Source: Antribacter soli (GTDB lineage Bacteria > Actinomycetota > Actinomycetes > Actinomycetales > Cellulomonadaceae). From it: a stretch of DNA of 64,000 nucleotides. Each line of letters begins with the position of its first letter. Within the stretch, counting starts at the first letter, position 1. A model generated the notes under the pieces. That model was not told the origin of the DNA. It did no database searches and saw nothing but the letters and a program-made list of their open reading frames with translations. The stretch is taken from positions 1 through 64,000 of the forward strand of contig NZ_JAKGSG010000059.1 in the NCBI RefSeq assembly GCF_021568775.1, read 5' to 3'. A program made the translations under genes and the position numbers. Positions 17,801 through 25,379 of this stretch are shown here, piece by piece.

Positions 17801-19999
17801 CCGACCCTGCACACGTTCGCCCTCCGGGGCGCCGCGACGACGGCGGGCGGAGGCGTGGTCGACGTCGCCTCCGTCACGGCCCGCTGCGGCACCCAGGTGC
17901 CTCCGGGCGCGGTGACGCAGCGGCTCCGCGACGTCGGTGTGGCCGACATCGGCTTCCCCTGGCGGTTCGAGGAGATCCGGACCGGCGGCGAGGAGCTGTT
18001 CGCGCGGGTCGTCGCGAGCACTGACGACGACGTCGAGGGCACCGACCACTGGGCGTCGCTCTTCGACGCGGTGCTCTCCGTGCCGCCGCTGGTCTTCCCG
18101 GGCGACCCGGTGCTCCGGATGCCGTCCCGTGTGGGCGAGCTCCGGCTGTTCGGCCCCGCGCCGGCGGAGGCGCTGATCACCCTGCGCCCGAGCGTGGGGG
18201 CGCCCGACCCGACCACCGTGGACGTCCAGATCGCCGGCACCGACGGCGTCGTCCTGGCCGAGCTCCGGAACCTGCGGTTCACGGAGATCGACCCGCCGGG
18301 CAGCTCGGGCGGAACACTGGTTCACCGGGTCGAGTGGGAGAGCCTCCCGGTCCCGCCCGCGCCTTCCGGCGCGCGCGTCGTCCTGGTCGGCGACGGGCAC
18401 CCGCTCGCCGCCGCGATCCAGGACGCGGTGGAGCTCGGGGGCGGTTCGGTCACCACGGTCGCGGACCCGGACGCGCTGGCCGGCCTGGGCCGGACGCTCG
18501 ACCGTAGCTCGATCCTCGTCCTGCCCCCGAGCAGCGGCGTGAGCGACACCGCCGCCGCGGCCGCCGCGGCCGCGTGGAGGGTGGCCCGCACCGTCCAGGT
18601 CGTGACGGACACCGCCCCCCTCGGCGCCCAGGTCCTGGCCGTCACGCACCGCGGTGACGACGCGAACGCCGTCGAGCAGGCTCCCGTGTGGGGCATGTCT
18701 GCCGTGCTCGGCACGGAGCACCCCGACCTCTGGGGCGGCGTGCTCGACGTCGACCCGGACCACGCGGAGGGGGCCGTGGCCGCCGTCCCGGCGTTCCTCG
18801 GCCGACGGGAGTCGGAGCCGGTCGTCCGCCTGGACGGCTCGGGCGCCTGGGCCAGGCGGCTCCGGCCGGCCGCCGCGTCGTCGGCCCGTCCCGCCCTCAC
18901 CTGCTCGCCGGACGGCACGTACCTGATCACCGGCGGTCTGGGGGTGCTCGGGCTGGAGATCGCCTCGTGGCTCGCCGGCCGCGGTGCCTCGCGGATCGTT
19001 CTCGCCGGGCGCTCCGGGCTGCCGCCGCGCTCCACGTGGGACCAGGTGTCCGACCCGGCCGACCGTCGCCGCATCGACGCCGTCCTCGCGCTCGAGACGC
19101 GCGGGGTCACGGTCCGGGCGGTCAGCGTCGACATCACCGACCGCGACCAGGTCGCGGCGGCGCTGACGCCGGACGCGCTGGGCATGCCGCCGATCCGCGG
19201 CGTGGTCCACGCGGCCGGTGTCCTGGACAGCCGCACGCTCGCGACCCTCGGCGAGGACTCGCTGCGCACGGTCATGCGGCCGAAGGTCGACGGCGCCCTC
19301 GTGCTCGACGACGTGTTCCCGCCCGGGGACCTGGAGTTCTGCGTGTACTTCTCGTCCGTCGGCCTCCTGCTCGGGCTGACCGGGCAGACCAGCTACGCCG
19401 CCGCGAACTCGTTCCTCGACGCCCTGGCCCGGCGCCGGCGGGCGAACGGTGGTGCCGAGACTGTCAGCCTGGGCTGGACGTCGTGGCGCGCGATGGGCAT
19501 GGCGGACAGCACGGCCGTCGCGGAGGAGCTCGCGGGCCTCGGCGCAGGGGACATCTCGCGGGACGAGGCGTTCCGGTCCTGGGACACCGTGTTCCGCAGC
19601 GGCGAGGCCCACGCGGCGGTGGTGCGGGTGCTCGAGGTGACGGCCGGCGGACCGGCTGTCCTGCGCGGCCTGGCTGCCGAGCCCTCGGCGACAAGCGACG
19701 ACGCGGGCAGCGGCCTGCGGGACCTCGCCGGCGACGACCTCGTGTCGGCCTTGACGGCGCTGGTCGTCGCGGAGACCGCGCAGCAGACCGGCCAGGACCC
19801 CGCCGGCCTCGACGCGCGCAGCTCGTTCACGGAGCTGGGTCTCGACTCGGTCATGACCATGGCCGTCCGTCGTCGCCTGCAGAAGGTCCTGGGCCTCAAG
19901 CTGCCGGCGGCAGTCATGTGGGACCACCCCGACGTCGGCTCGTTCGCGGGCCACCTGGCCGGGCGGCTCCAGGACGACGCACGCGTCCCCGTCGCCTGA
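14822..19999 (+). CDS. Iterative type I PKS, 6-methylsalicylic acid synthase type
   Basis: 1725 aa in one module, the size and order of bacterial 6-MSA synthases (ChlB1/PtmQ class). KS: residues about 15-440, with Cys183 in DTACSSSL, His in EAHGTGT and in NIGHLEAGAG. AT: about 550-860, Ser624 in GHSVGE, and VAFHSP, the malonyl-type signature. DH-like (dehydratase/thioester hydrolase) domain: about 905-1180, His928 in HPIGGTEVLP. KR: about 1360-1570, TGGLGVLG at 1370, Ser in FSSVG, Tyr in TSYAAAN. ACP: about 1640-1715, Ser1676 in LGLDSVM. No ER, methyltransferase or thioesterase. The KR argues for 6-methylsalicylate rather than orsellinate, by family knowledge. ATG 14822 has a strong ribosome site. 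The acyl product is probably moved by the KAS III-like protein encoded at 24.2 kb. Confidence 0.92.
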   Translation: MTSTSRTADPTTAAEPIAITGMGCRFPGGVNSPDDLWHMLVNGLDGIRDVPEERWAAYAAAFPSQLRATTKRGGFIDNAAAFDAAFFGITPREAEQMDPQQRILLETAWEALENAGVPPTSLAAGDAGVFIGVGSDDYGRQMLEDLPRIEAWTGIGASMCATANRISYHLDLRGPSMAVDTACSSSLVAIHLACQALRSGETQLALAGGVNIMAGPGLPMVLDAAGATSPDGTSKSFDASADGYGRGEGAGVVVLKRLSDAQRDGDLVLAVIRGSAVQQDGRTNGIMAPSGEAQAAVARQALQAASVDPRTVGYVEAHGTGTRAGDPIEANALSSVYGVGRDAGSRCLIGSVKPNIGHLEAGAGIAGVIKTVLSLVHAEIPATIRHEKPTPAVDWESSGLEVVAQRRPWPAGSGPRRAGVSSFGYGGTVGHLVLEQAPERLLPAGEDRRQRVFPVSGTSADAVRGYAARLADRLRASDDVRLADVAHTLTTRRDHAAVRAAVVAETTQDLVAGLDLLAAGDDSGHGPSTAVRAHDAVWVFSGHGSQWSGMGRDLLANEPVFAAVIDEIDPVFQEEAGYSPRDVIVTGDLGGTDRIQPMIFALQVGLAAVLRSRGLRPAAVIGHSVGEIAAAVAAGMLDLTSGARLVCRRSALLPEVSGAGAMAMVTLPFEEVQRRLADHPDVHAAISASPGSTVIAGTPDGVDEVSAAWDAEGIRVRKVSSDVAFHSPQMDPLCGRLADSVSDLVPHQPQVPVYSTALSETRSGAPRDGAYWAANLRNPVQLTSAVRAALEDGHRSFVELAPHPVVAHSIEETVAETSEADVFVTGTLRRERPEVAGLLGAVAAAHVRGVTVDWAAAAEEHAGPVPLPTTVWQHQDYWRAPGSAVSAQQHDPGSRTLLGALVELADGSGTRVWQTQLDFETRPYPGEHPIGGTEVLPAAVLLTTFVAAFDGAGLRDVELRSPVTVTGTREVQVIREQDSVRLASRRVDGDQDVPTLHTFALRGAATTAGGGVVDVASVTARCGTQVPPGAVTQRLRDVGVADIGFPWRFEEIRTGGEELFARVVASTDDDVEGTDHWASLFDAVLSVPPLVFPGDPVLRMPSRVGELRLFGPAPAEALITLRPSVGAPDPTTVDVQIAGTDGVVLAELRNLRFTEIDPPGSSGGTLVHRVEWESLPVPPAPSGARVVLVGDGHPLAAAIQDAVELGGGSVTTVADPDALAGLGRTLDRSSILVLPPSSGVSDTAAAAAAAAWRVARTVQVVTDTAPLGAQVLAVTHRGDDANAVEQAPVWGMSAVLGTEHPDLWGGVLDVDPDHAEGAVAAVPAFLGRRESEPVVRLDGSGAWARRLRPAAASSARPALTCSPDGTYLITGGLGVLGLEIASWLAGRGASRIVLAGRSGLPPRSTWDQVSDPADRRRIDAVLALETRGVTVRAVSVDITDRDQVAAALTPDALGMPPIRGVVHAAGVLDSRTLATLGEDSLRTVMRPKVDGALVLDDVFPPGDLEFCVYFSSVGLLLGLTGQTSYAAANSFLDALARRRRANGGAETVSLGWTSWRAMGMADSTAVAEELAGLGAGDISRDEAFRSWDTVFRSGEAHAAVVRVLEVTAGGPAVLRGLAAEPSATSDDAGSGLRDLAGDDLVSALTALVVAETAQQTGQDPAGLDARSSFTELGLDSVMTMAVRRRLQKVLGLKLPAAVMWDHPDVGSFAGHLAGRLQDDARVPVA

Positions 20000-20183
20000 G
20001 CCGGAGGTGCAGCGCAGGGTGAGGGCCGAGGAACGAGGCACTCGCCCGGTGCGGAACCGCAGGCTCAGGCGATCGACAACGTCGCCTGAGCCGGAGGTGC
20101 AGCGCAGGGTGAGGGCCGAGGAACGAGGCACTCGCCCGGTGCGGAACCGCAGGCTCAGGCGATCGACAACGTCGCCTGAGCCG
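19991..20183. repeat. Perfect 90-bp tandem repeat after the PKS gene
   Basis: Two identical 90-bp units (19991-20080, 20081-20170) and the first 13 bp of a third. Each unit starts and ends with complementary 11-mers (tcgcctgagcc at 19992, ggctcaggcga at 20062), so each RNA copy can fold into a long hairpin. The first unit includes the last codons and the stop of the PKS gene. Confidence 0.9.
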
Positions 20184-20242
20184 TCCCGGCACGAACGACC
20201 GCACCGGGGCCGGGAGATGAGGCACGACCGAGAGGACTCTTC

Positions 20243-21922
20243 GTGACGGAACAGACAGCGTCGACCGTCCTTCGTGACGGCGTCACGCCCTGGCCCGACG
20301 ACGTCGCCGACGTCTACCGTTCGGCGGGGTGCTGGCGCGACCGGCCGCTCGGCGACCTGGTGTGGGAGTGGGCGGAGGCCCGGCCCGACCAGATCGCCGT
20401 GATCGACGGGCCGACCCGGTTCACGTACGCGGAGCTGGCGCGCCGGGCCGACCGCGCGGCGGTCATGCTCCGCGACCGGGGGCTCGGCCGGGGGTCGGTC
20501 GTCCTGGTCGCGCTCCCCAACGGCTGGGAGCTCGTGGTGCTCCTGCTCGGGTGCCTGCGGGCCGGGGTCGCACCCGTGATGATGCTCCCGGCGCACCGGG
20601 ACCACGAGCTCGCGGCCATCGGCAGGCTGACCGGCGCGGAGGCCATCGCGGTCCCGGACACGTTCCGCGGGCACGACCACCAGGCCATGGCGGAGCGGGT
20701 CCGCGAGCTGGTCCCCTTGCTGCGCGAGGTGATCGTCCGCGGGGACGACGTCCGCGAGGGGTCGGTGGACCTGCGGTCGGCCGTCGCGGAGCCGGCGGAC
20801 GACGACCAGGTGCACGAGCGCCGGTCGCTCCTGGACGGCACGCCGCCGTCGGCGTCCGACGTCGCGGTCTTCCTGCTGTCCGGCGGGACGACCGGGCTGT
20901 CGAAGGTGATCGCGCGCACCCACAACGACTACGAGTACAACGCGCGTCGCAGCGCAGAGGTGTGCGGGTTCGGCCCGGGCACCGTCTACCTCGCCGCGCT
21001 GCCGGCCGGCCACAACTTCCCGCTGGCGAGCCCGGGCATCCTCGGGACGCTCATGGTGGGCGGGACCGTCGCGCTGGTGCCGTCGCCCGCGCCGGCCCGC
21101 GTGCTCGGGGTGATCGCCAGGGAGCGTGTCACGGTCGTCGCGGCCGTCCCCGCCGTCCTGAGCCGGTGGGTGGCGGCCGCCGAGGGGGGCGACGCCGACC
21201 TCGCGAGCCTCGAGATCGTCCAGGTGGGCGGGTCCCTGTTCGCCCCGGAGGCCTACCGCCGGGCCGTGGACGTGCTCGGGTGCCGTGTCCAGCAGGTGTA
21301 CGGGATGGCCGAGGGTCTGCTCTGCTACGTCCGGGAGACGGATCCGGACGACGTCGCTGCCGTCACGCAGGGGCGGCCGATCAGCGAGCACGACGAGCTC
21401 CGCATCGTCGACCCGGACGGCGCGGAGGTGCCGCCCGGGGAGGCCGGTGAGCTGCTCGTGCGCGGCCCGTACACCCCGCGGGGCTACTTCCGGGCGCCCG
21501 AGCAGAACGCGGAGGCGTTCGCCGACGGCTGGTACCGCACGGGTGACCTGGTGACACGGCACCCGAGCGGCAACCTCGTCGTCGTCGGCCGGACGAAGGA
21601 CGTCGTCAACAGGGGAGGCGAGAAGGTCTCCGCGGACGAGGTCGAACGCCTCGTCCAGGCCCTGGACGCCGTGGCCGAGGTGGCGGTGATCCCCGCCCCC
21701 GACCCGGATCTGGGCGAACGCGTGTGCGTGTGCGTGGTGCCCGCGGGCGGCCGGACGGTCACCCTGCCGGACATCCGGCGCGAGCTCACCGCCGCGGGCG
21801 TCGCCGAGTACAAGATCCCCGAGCAGCTCCTCGTCCTGGACGAGATGCCGCAGACCTCGGTCGGTAAGACCGACAAGACCGCATTGTCCCGTATTGTCAG
21901 GTCCCGGCTCGGCCGCGTCTGA
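20243..21922 (+). CDS. Aryl acid-AMP ligase (DhbE/EntE type)
   Basis: 559 aa from GTG 20243. ANL superfamily. The P-loop-like motif is LSGGTTGLSKVIARTH, followed by PAGHNFPLASPG, characteristic of aryl-AMP ligases such as DhbE, EntE and salicylate ligases. Then QQVYGMAEGLLCYVRE (A5 motif), GWYRTGDLV (A7), GRTKDVVNRGGEKVSADEVE (A8) and the C-terminal Lys in TSVGKTDKTAL. It forms an aryl-adenylate from ATP and normally loads an aryl carrier protein or CoA. No free-standing carrier protein is encoded nearby. It may activate free 6-MSA or another benzoate for transfer by the KAS III-like protein. It follows the tandem repeat and is the second gene of the presumed operon. Confidence 0.88.
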   Translation: MTEQTASTVLRDGVTPWPDDVADVYRSAGCWRDRPLGDLVWEWAEARPDQIAVIDGPTRFTYAELARRADRAAVMLRDRGLGRGSVVLVALPNGWELVVLLLGCLRAGVAPVMMLPAHRDHELAAIGRLTGAEAIAVPDTFRGHDHQAMAERVRELVPLLREVIVRGDDVREGSVDLRSAVAEPADDDQVHERRSLLDGTPPSASDVAVFLLSGGTTGLSKVIARTHNDYEYNARRSAEVCGFGPGTVYLAALPAGHNFPLASPGILGTLMVGGTVALVPSPAPARVLGVIARERVTVVAAVPAVLSRWVAAAEGGDADLASLEIVQVGGSLFAPEAYRRAVDVLGCRVQQVYGMAEGLLCYVRETDPDDVAAVTQGRPISEHDELRIVDPDGAEVPPGEAGELLVRGPYTPRGYFRAPEQNAEAFADGWYRTGDLVTRHPSGNLVVVGRTKDVVNRGGEKVSADEVERLVQALDAVAEVAVIPAPDPDLGERVCVCVVPAGGRTVTLPDIRRELTAAGVAEYKIPEQLLVLDEMPQTSVGKTDKTALSRIVRSRLGRV

Positions 21923-21954
21923 CCAGGACGGACGGACCAAGGAGGACGACACCC

Positions 21955-23166
21955 ATGCCCGGAAATCTCACCCTGGCACGCGCCGACGACGATCTGCGCC
22001 GCCCGCCCACCACGTCGTGGCTGGTGGAGGCGACACGGACGGTCAGCTACACGATCTCGGTCTCCCGAGACGTGTTCTCCCCCGACAACCCCTCGCTCGC
22101 GGACGCCGGGACGGCCGGAGCCGACAACACCCGGCGCCGGTTCGTGGTCATCGACAAGACGGTGCACGAGATCTACGGCGGGCTCCTGGACAGCTACCTG
22201 CGTCATCACGACATGACCGCGCAGCTCTGCGTACTCGACGCGGACGAGCAGCAGAAGTCCATGGAGTCCGTCATGGAGGTCGTGCGCGGGCTCGACGAGT
22301 TCGGCGTCGACCGGCGGCGCGAGCCGATCATCGCGATCGGCGGTGGCGTCGTTCTCGACATCGTGGGGCTGGCCAGCAGCCTCTACCGTCGCCACACGCC
22401 GTACGTCCGCGTGCCGACCACACTCATCGGTCTCGTCGATGCCGGCGTCGGGGTCAAGACAGGCGTGAACTTCAATGGTCACAAGAACCGGCTGGGAACC
22501 TACGAGGCTCCGGCGACCGCCCTGCTCGACCGCAACTTCCTCAGGTCCCTGGACCGGAGGAACATGTCGAACGGTCTCGCCGAGATCCTGAAGATCGCCC
22601 TCATCAAGGACCGGGAGCTCTTCGAACGCCTCGAGGGGTTCGGCGGCCCGTTGCTCGACGAGCGCATGCAGGGCGCCACGCCCGAGACCGAGGCGGCGGC
22701 GCGCGACGTGCTGCGGCGCGCCGTGCACGGGATGCTGGAGGAGCTCCAGCCGAACCTCTGGGAGGGCCGCCTGGAACGGCTCGTCGACTACGGTCACTCG
22801 TTCAGCCCCTCCATCGAGATGGCGGGACTCCCGGAGCTGCTGCACGGCGAGGCCGTGTGCATCGACATGGCGATGACGACGCACATCGCCCACCGGCGCG
22901 GCATGGTCACGGACGCGGAGCTGAGCCGGGTCATCGACGTCATGCACGTGCTCGGCCTCCCCGTGCACCACGCGGGCTGCACCCCCGAGCTGCTGGTCAA
23001 GGCCCTCGTCGACACGACGAGGCACCGGGACGGCCTGCAGCGCCTCCCGCTGCCGGTGGGGATCGGCGACGCCGCGTTCGTGAACGACGTCAGCGCCGAG
23101 GAGCTGCGGCTCGCCGCCGAGGCGGTCGCCGAGGTGGCCCGCGCCGTCCCGAGCGGGGCCGAGTGA
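21955..23166 (+). CDS. Sedoheptulose-7-phosphate cyclase, 2-epi-5-epi-valiolone synthase type
   Basis: 403 aa; ATG 21955 with aaggagg. A dehydroquinate synthase-like fold: NAD-binding IIAIGGGVVLDIVGLASSLY, then the strongly conserved sugar-phosphate cyclase block VRVPTTLIGLVDAGVGVKTG and NFNGHKNRLGTY, helix NGLAEILKIALIKD, metal-binding DYGHSFSPSIEM and LPELLHGEAVCIDMAM, and closing RDGLQRLPLPVGIG. This is very like AcbC and ValA, which turn sedoheptulose 7-phosphate into 2-epi-5-epi-valiolone. The related EVS and desmethyl-4-deoxygadusol synthases cannot be fully excluded without a tree. It commits the cluster to a C7-cyclitol. The stop overlaps the next GTG start (GTGA), so it is coupled to the dehydrogenase. 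Confidence 0.9.
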   Translation: MPGNLTLARADDDLRRPPTTSWLVEATRTVSYTISVSRDVFSPDNPSLADAGTAGADNTRRRFVVIDKTVHEIYGGLLDSYLRHHDMTAQLCVLDADEQQKSMESVMEVVRGLDEFGVDRRREPIIAIGGGVVLDIVGLASSLYRRHTPYVRVPTTLIGLVDAGVGVKTGVNFNGHKNRLGTYEAPATALLDRNFLRSLDRRNMSNGLAEILKIALIKDRELFERLEGFGGPLLDERMQGATPETEAAARDVLRRAVHGMLEELQPNLWEGRLERLVDYGHSFSPSIEMAGLPELLHGEAVCIDMAMTTHIAHRRGMVTDAELSRVIDVMHVLGLPVHHAGCTPELLVKALVDTTRHRDGLQRLPLPVGIGDAAFVNDVSAEELRLAAEAVAEVARAVPSGAE

Positions 23167-24212
23167 GCGACCGGACGCAGGGCACCTGGCCCACCGGGAC
23201 GATGACCGCCGCGCGGATCACGTCGGTCGGCACCGTCGAGGCCTGCACGGTGCCCGTACCGGACCCGCAACCCGGGTACGTGCTGGTCCGGGTCGAGCTG
23301 GTCGGCCTTTGCGGCACGGACCTGGAGCTGCTCCACGGCGAGGCGACGTACATCACCGACGGCCGGATCGCGCTGCCCTGGACGTTCGGCCACGAGTGGA
23401 CCGGGACGGTTCTCGCGACCTCCGGGGAGACCCAGGACATCCGCCCCGGGCTGCGGGTGGTGGGACAGACCATGGTCCCCTGCCTGACGTGCGCGAGCTG
23501 CCGCTCGGGGCAGCGCTCCCTGTGTCTCCGCATGCGGGAGATCGGCCTGTACGGGCTCGACGGCGCCGCGGCCGAGTACGTCAGCGTGCCCTGCCACGCT
23601 CTCGTGCCCGTGCCGGACTCCGTCGGGGACAACGCCGCGGTCCTGGTCGAGCCGGCGGTGACGGTCGCCAGGGCGCTCGCGGACACGCACTGCTCGCTCG
23701 CCGACTCCGTGGCGGTGGTGGGCACCGGGACCATCGGCCTGCTCGCGGTCATGCTGGCTCGCGCGATGGCGAGCGAGGTGGTCGCGGTCGGGGTCGACCC
23801 CGCCGGGCTGGACCTCGCCCTCGAGCTGGGGGCCGACCGCGCGCTGCTGAACGGCGAGGCGCCCTCCGCCGAGTTCTCGCTCGTGGTCGAGGCCTCGGGC
23901 AGCCCGTCCGGCTTCCTCGAGGCGGTCCGGCTCGCGCGGACCGGTGGGCGCATCGCGGCCGTCGGGGTGGTCAGCGGCGGCCTGTCGGCCTTTCCCGCGG
24001 GGGAGATCACGCTGCGGGGGCTGACCCTGCACGGCATCCGGCATGGGCTCGACCACTACGACCAGACGCTGAAGATGTTCGCCGACGGGCTGCTCCGCGC
24101 TGATCCGCTCATCCACAGCACTCATCCCCTGAGCCGGCCGGGCGAGGCGTTCGACGCCCTCACGCACCGGCAGTCGGGCCGCCCCAAGGTCCTGCTGTCC
24201 GCCCGAGCCTGA
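23163..24212 (+). CDS. Zinc-dependent MDR dehydrogenase (cyclitol or polyol type)
   Basis: 349 aa from GTG 23163, 4-nt overlap with the cyclase gene. Medium-chain dehydrogenase: catalytic zinc ligands Cys in GLCGTDLELLHG and His in FGHEWTG with Glu next to it; structural zinc lobe with four Cys in CLTCASCRSGQRSLC; nucleotide-binding VVGTGTIGLLAVMLARA; later GGRIAAVGVVSGG. The family oxidises polyols such as sorbitol or threonine with NAD(P). Here it probably oxidises or reduces a ring hydroxyl of the valiolone-derived cyclitol. Translational coupling with the cyclase supports this. Confidence 0.87.
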   Translation: MSDRTQGTWPTGTMTAARITSVGTVEACTVPVPDPQPGYVLVRVELVGLCGTDLELLHGEATYITDGRIALPWTFGHEWTGTVLATSGETQDIRPGLRVVGQTMVPCLTCASCRSGQRSLCLRMREIGLYGLDGAAAEYVSVPCHALVPVPDSVGDNAAVLVEPAVTVARALADTHCSLADSVAVVGTGTIGLLAVMLARAMASEVVAVGVDPAGLDLALELGADRALLNGEAPSAEFSLVVEASGSPSGFLEAVRLARTGGRIAAVGVVSGGLSAFPAGEITLRGLTLHGIRHGLDHYDQTLKMFADGLLRADPLIHSTHPLSRPGEAFDALTHRQSGRPKVLLSARA

Positions 24213-24238
24213 CGATCGACGAACCAGGAGGCAACGCC

Positions 24239-25267
24239 TTGCGACACGACGACATCTACATCGCGGGAACCGGATCATACTTCCCGAAGGCGGTCCCCGT
24301 GGACGACGCGATCGTCAGCGGGAGGTACGACGAGGTCGCGCGGCGCGCCTCCGGGCAGAGGTGGGTGACGATCGCCGGCGACGGGGACAGCCAGCCCGAG
24401 ATGGCCGTCCGAGCTGGCCGGAGCGCGCTCGCGCGCTCGTCGCACGAGGCGGGCAGCGTCGGTCTGCTCCTGCACGCTGTGGCCGTCTACTCGGGGCTCG
24501 ACGGCTGGAACTCCGCCTCGTACCTGCAGAACGAGATCCTGGACGGCGCCGGCATCGCGTTCGAGGTGCGCCAGGTGTCCAACGGGGCCGTCGGGGCCGT
24601 CGAGCTGGCGGTGCCGTTCCTCCGGGCCCCCGGGGGCCCCGACGCCGCCCTCATCACGGCGGCCGAGCGCTTCGCCGAGCCTGCCTGGGACCGGTGGCGG
24701 GCGGACGCCGGCCTGGTCTTCGGCGACGGCGCCAGCGCCATGCTGCTCTCGACAAGGTCGGGCTTCGCGCGGCTCCTGTCCAGCGCCACCGAGAGCGCCG
24801 CAGAGCTCGAGGGGCTCCACCGCGGCGACGCGCCGTTCCTGCCCTGCCCGGACCCGGCCGCCTACCCGCTGGACCTGCACTCGCGGGCGATGGAGTTCAC
24901 GGACCGCATGGAGCTGGAGGAGATCCGGGAGATCGGCCGGCGGGGACTGCGGAGGGCGGCGGAGAGGGCTGCCACCGACGCCGGGATGGCGGTGGGTGAC
25001 GCGTCGGTCTACGTGGTGCCGAACTTCGGGGCCGCCCTGCTCCGCAGCCAGGTGCTGGACCCGCTCGGCGTCCCGCTCGAGCGGACGACCCACTCCTGGG
25101 GGGCCGAGATCGGGCACGTCGGCGCGTCGGACCAGTTCGGGGCGCTGAACCACCTGGTGGAGCAGAAGCAGGTCGCGCCGGGCGACCGCGTCATGGTCAT
25201 CGGCGTGGGAGGCGGCTTCAACTGGACGTGCCTGGTGCTGGAGATCACCGGCCTGCCCGCGTGGTGA
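24239..25267 (+). CDS. KAS III-like acyltransferase with Ser nucleophile
   Basis: 342 aa from TTG 24239, with aggagg 7 nt upstream. It has the thiolase-like fold of FabH proteins: GTGSYFPKAVPVDD at the start and the C-terminal GGGFNWTCLVLEI. The nucleophile position, normally Cys112 in FabH, is Ser114 (QVSNGAVGAVEL). The usual H-Q-A-N is replaced by VPNFGAALLR, and the G-N-T region by GHVGASDQFGALNHL. Such changes occur in DpsC and in the aryl-transferring relatives of 6-MSA and orsellinate pathways (CerJ/CalO4/ChlB3 class), which transfer acyl groups from an ACP to a hydroxyl rather than condense. In this cluster it is the best candidate for esterifying the cyclitol with the aryl polyketide. 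Confidence 0.83.
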   Translation: MRHDDIYIAGTGSYFPKAVPVDDAIVSGRYDEVARRASGQRWVTIAGDGDSQPEMAVRAGRSALARSSHEAGSVGLLLHAVAVYSGLDGWNSASYLQNEILDGAGIAFEVRQVSNGAVGAVELAVPFLRAPGGPDAALITAAERFAEPAWDRWRADAGLVFGDGASAMLLSTRSGFARLLSSATESAAELEGLHRGDAPFLPCPDPAAYPLDLHSRAMEFTDRMELEEIREIGRRGLRRAAERAATDAGMAVGDASVYVVPNFGAALLRSQVLDPLGVPLERTTHSWGAEIGHVGASDQFGALNHLVEQKQVAPGDRVMVIGVGGGFNWTCLVLEITGLPAW

Positions 25268-25379
25268 CGCCCCGGCGGGCCCGAGCGTCTCGGCCCTTGG
25301 CGGGCGCTCGAACCCTCCTTGACCGTGGTCCGGGATGCTCCGACCTGACCGGTTCGTCCCTATGGAGTGAGGCAGTGGC

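Noticed and set aside
19991..20183. CRISPR array
   Set aside because: The two units are identical over their entire 90 bp with no spacers, and no cas gene is near.
16463..21952. Open antisense frame of about 1800 codons opposite the PKS and ligase genes
   Set aside because: It mirrors the codon bias of the plus-strand genes, has no domain-like sequence, and the plus strand shows complete PKS and ligase motifs.
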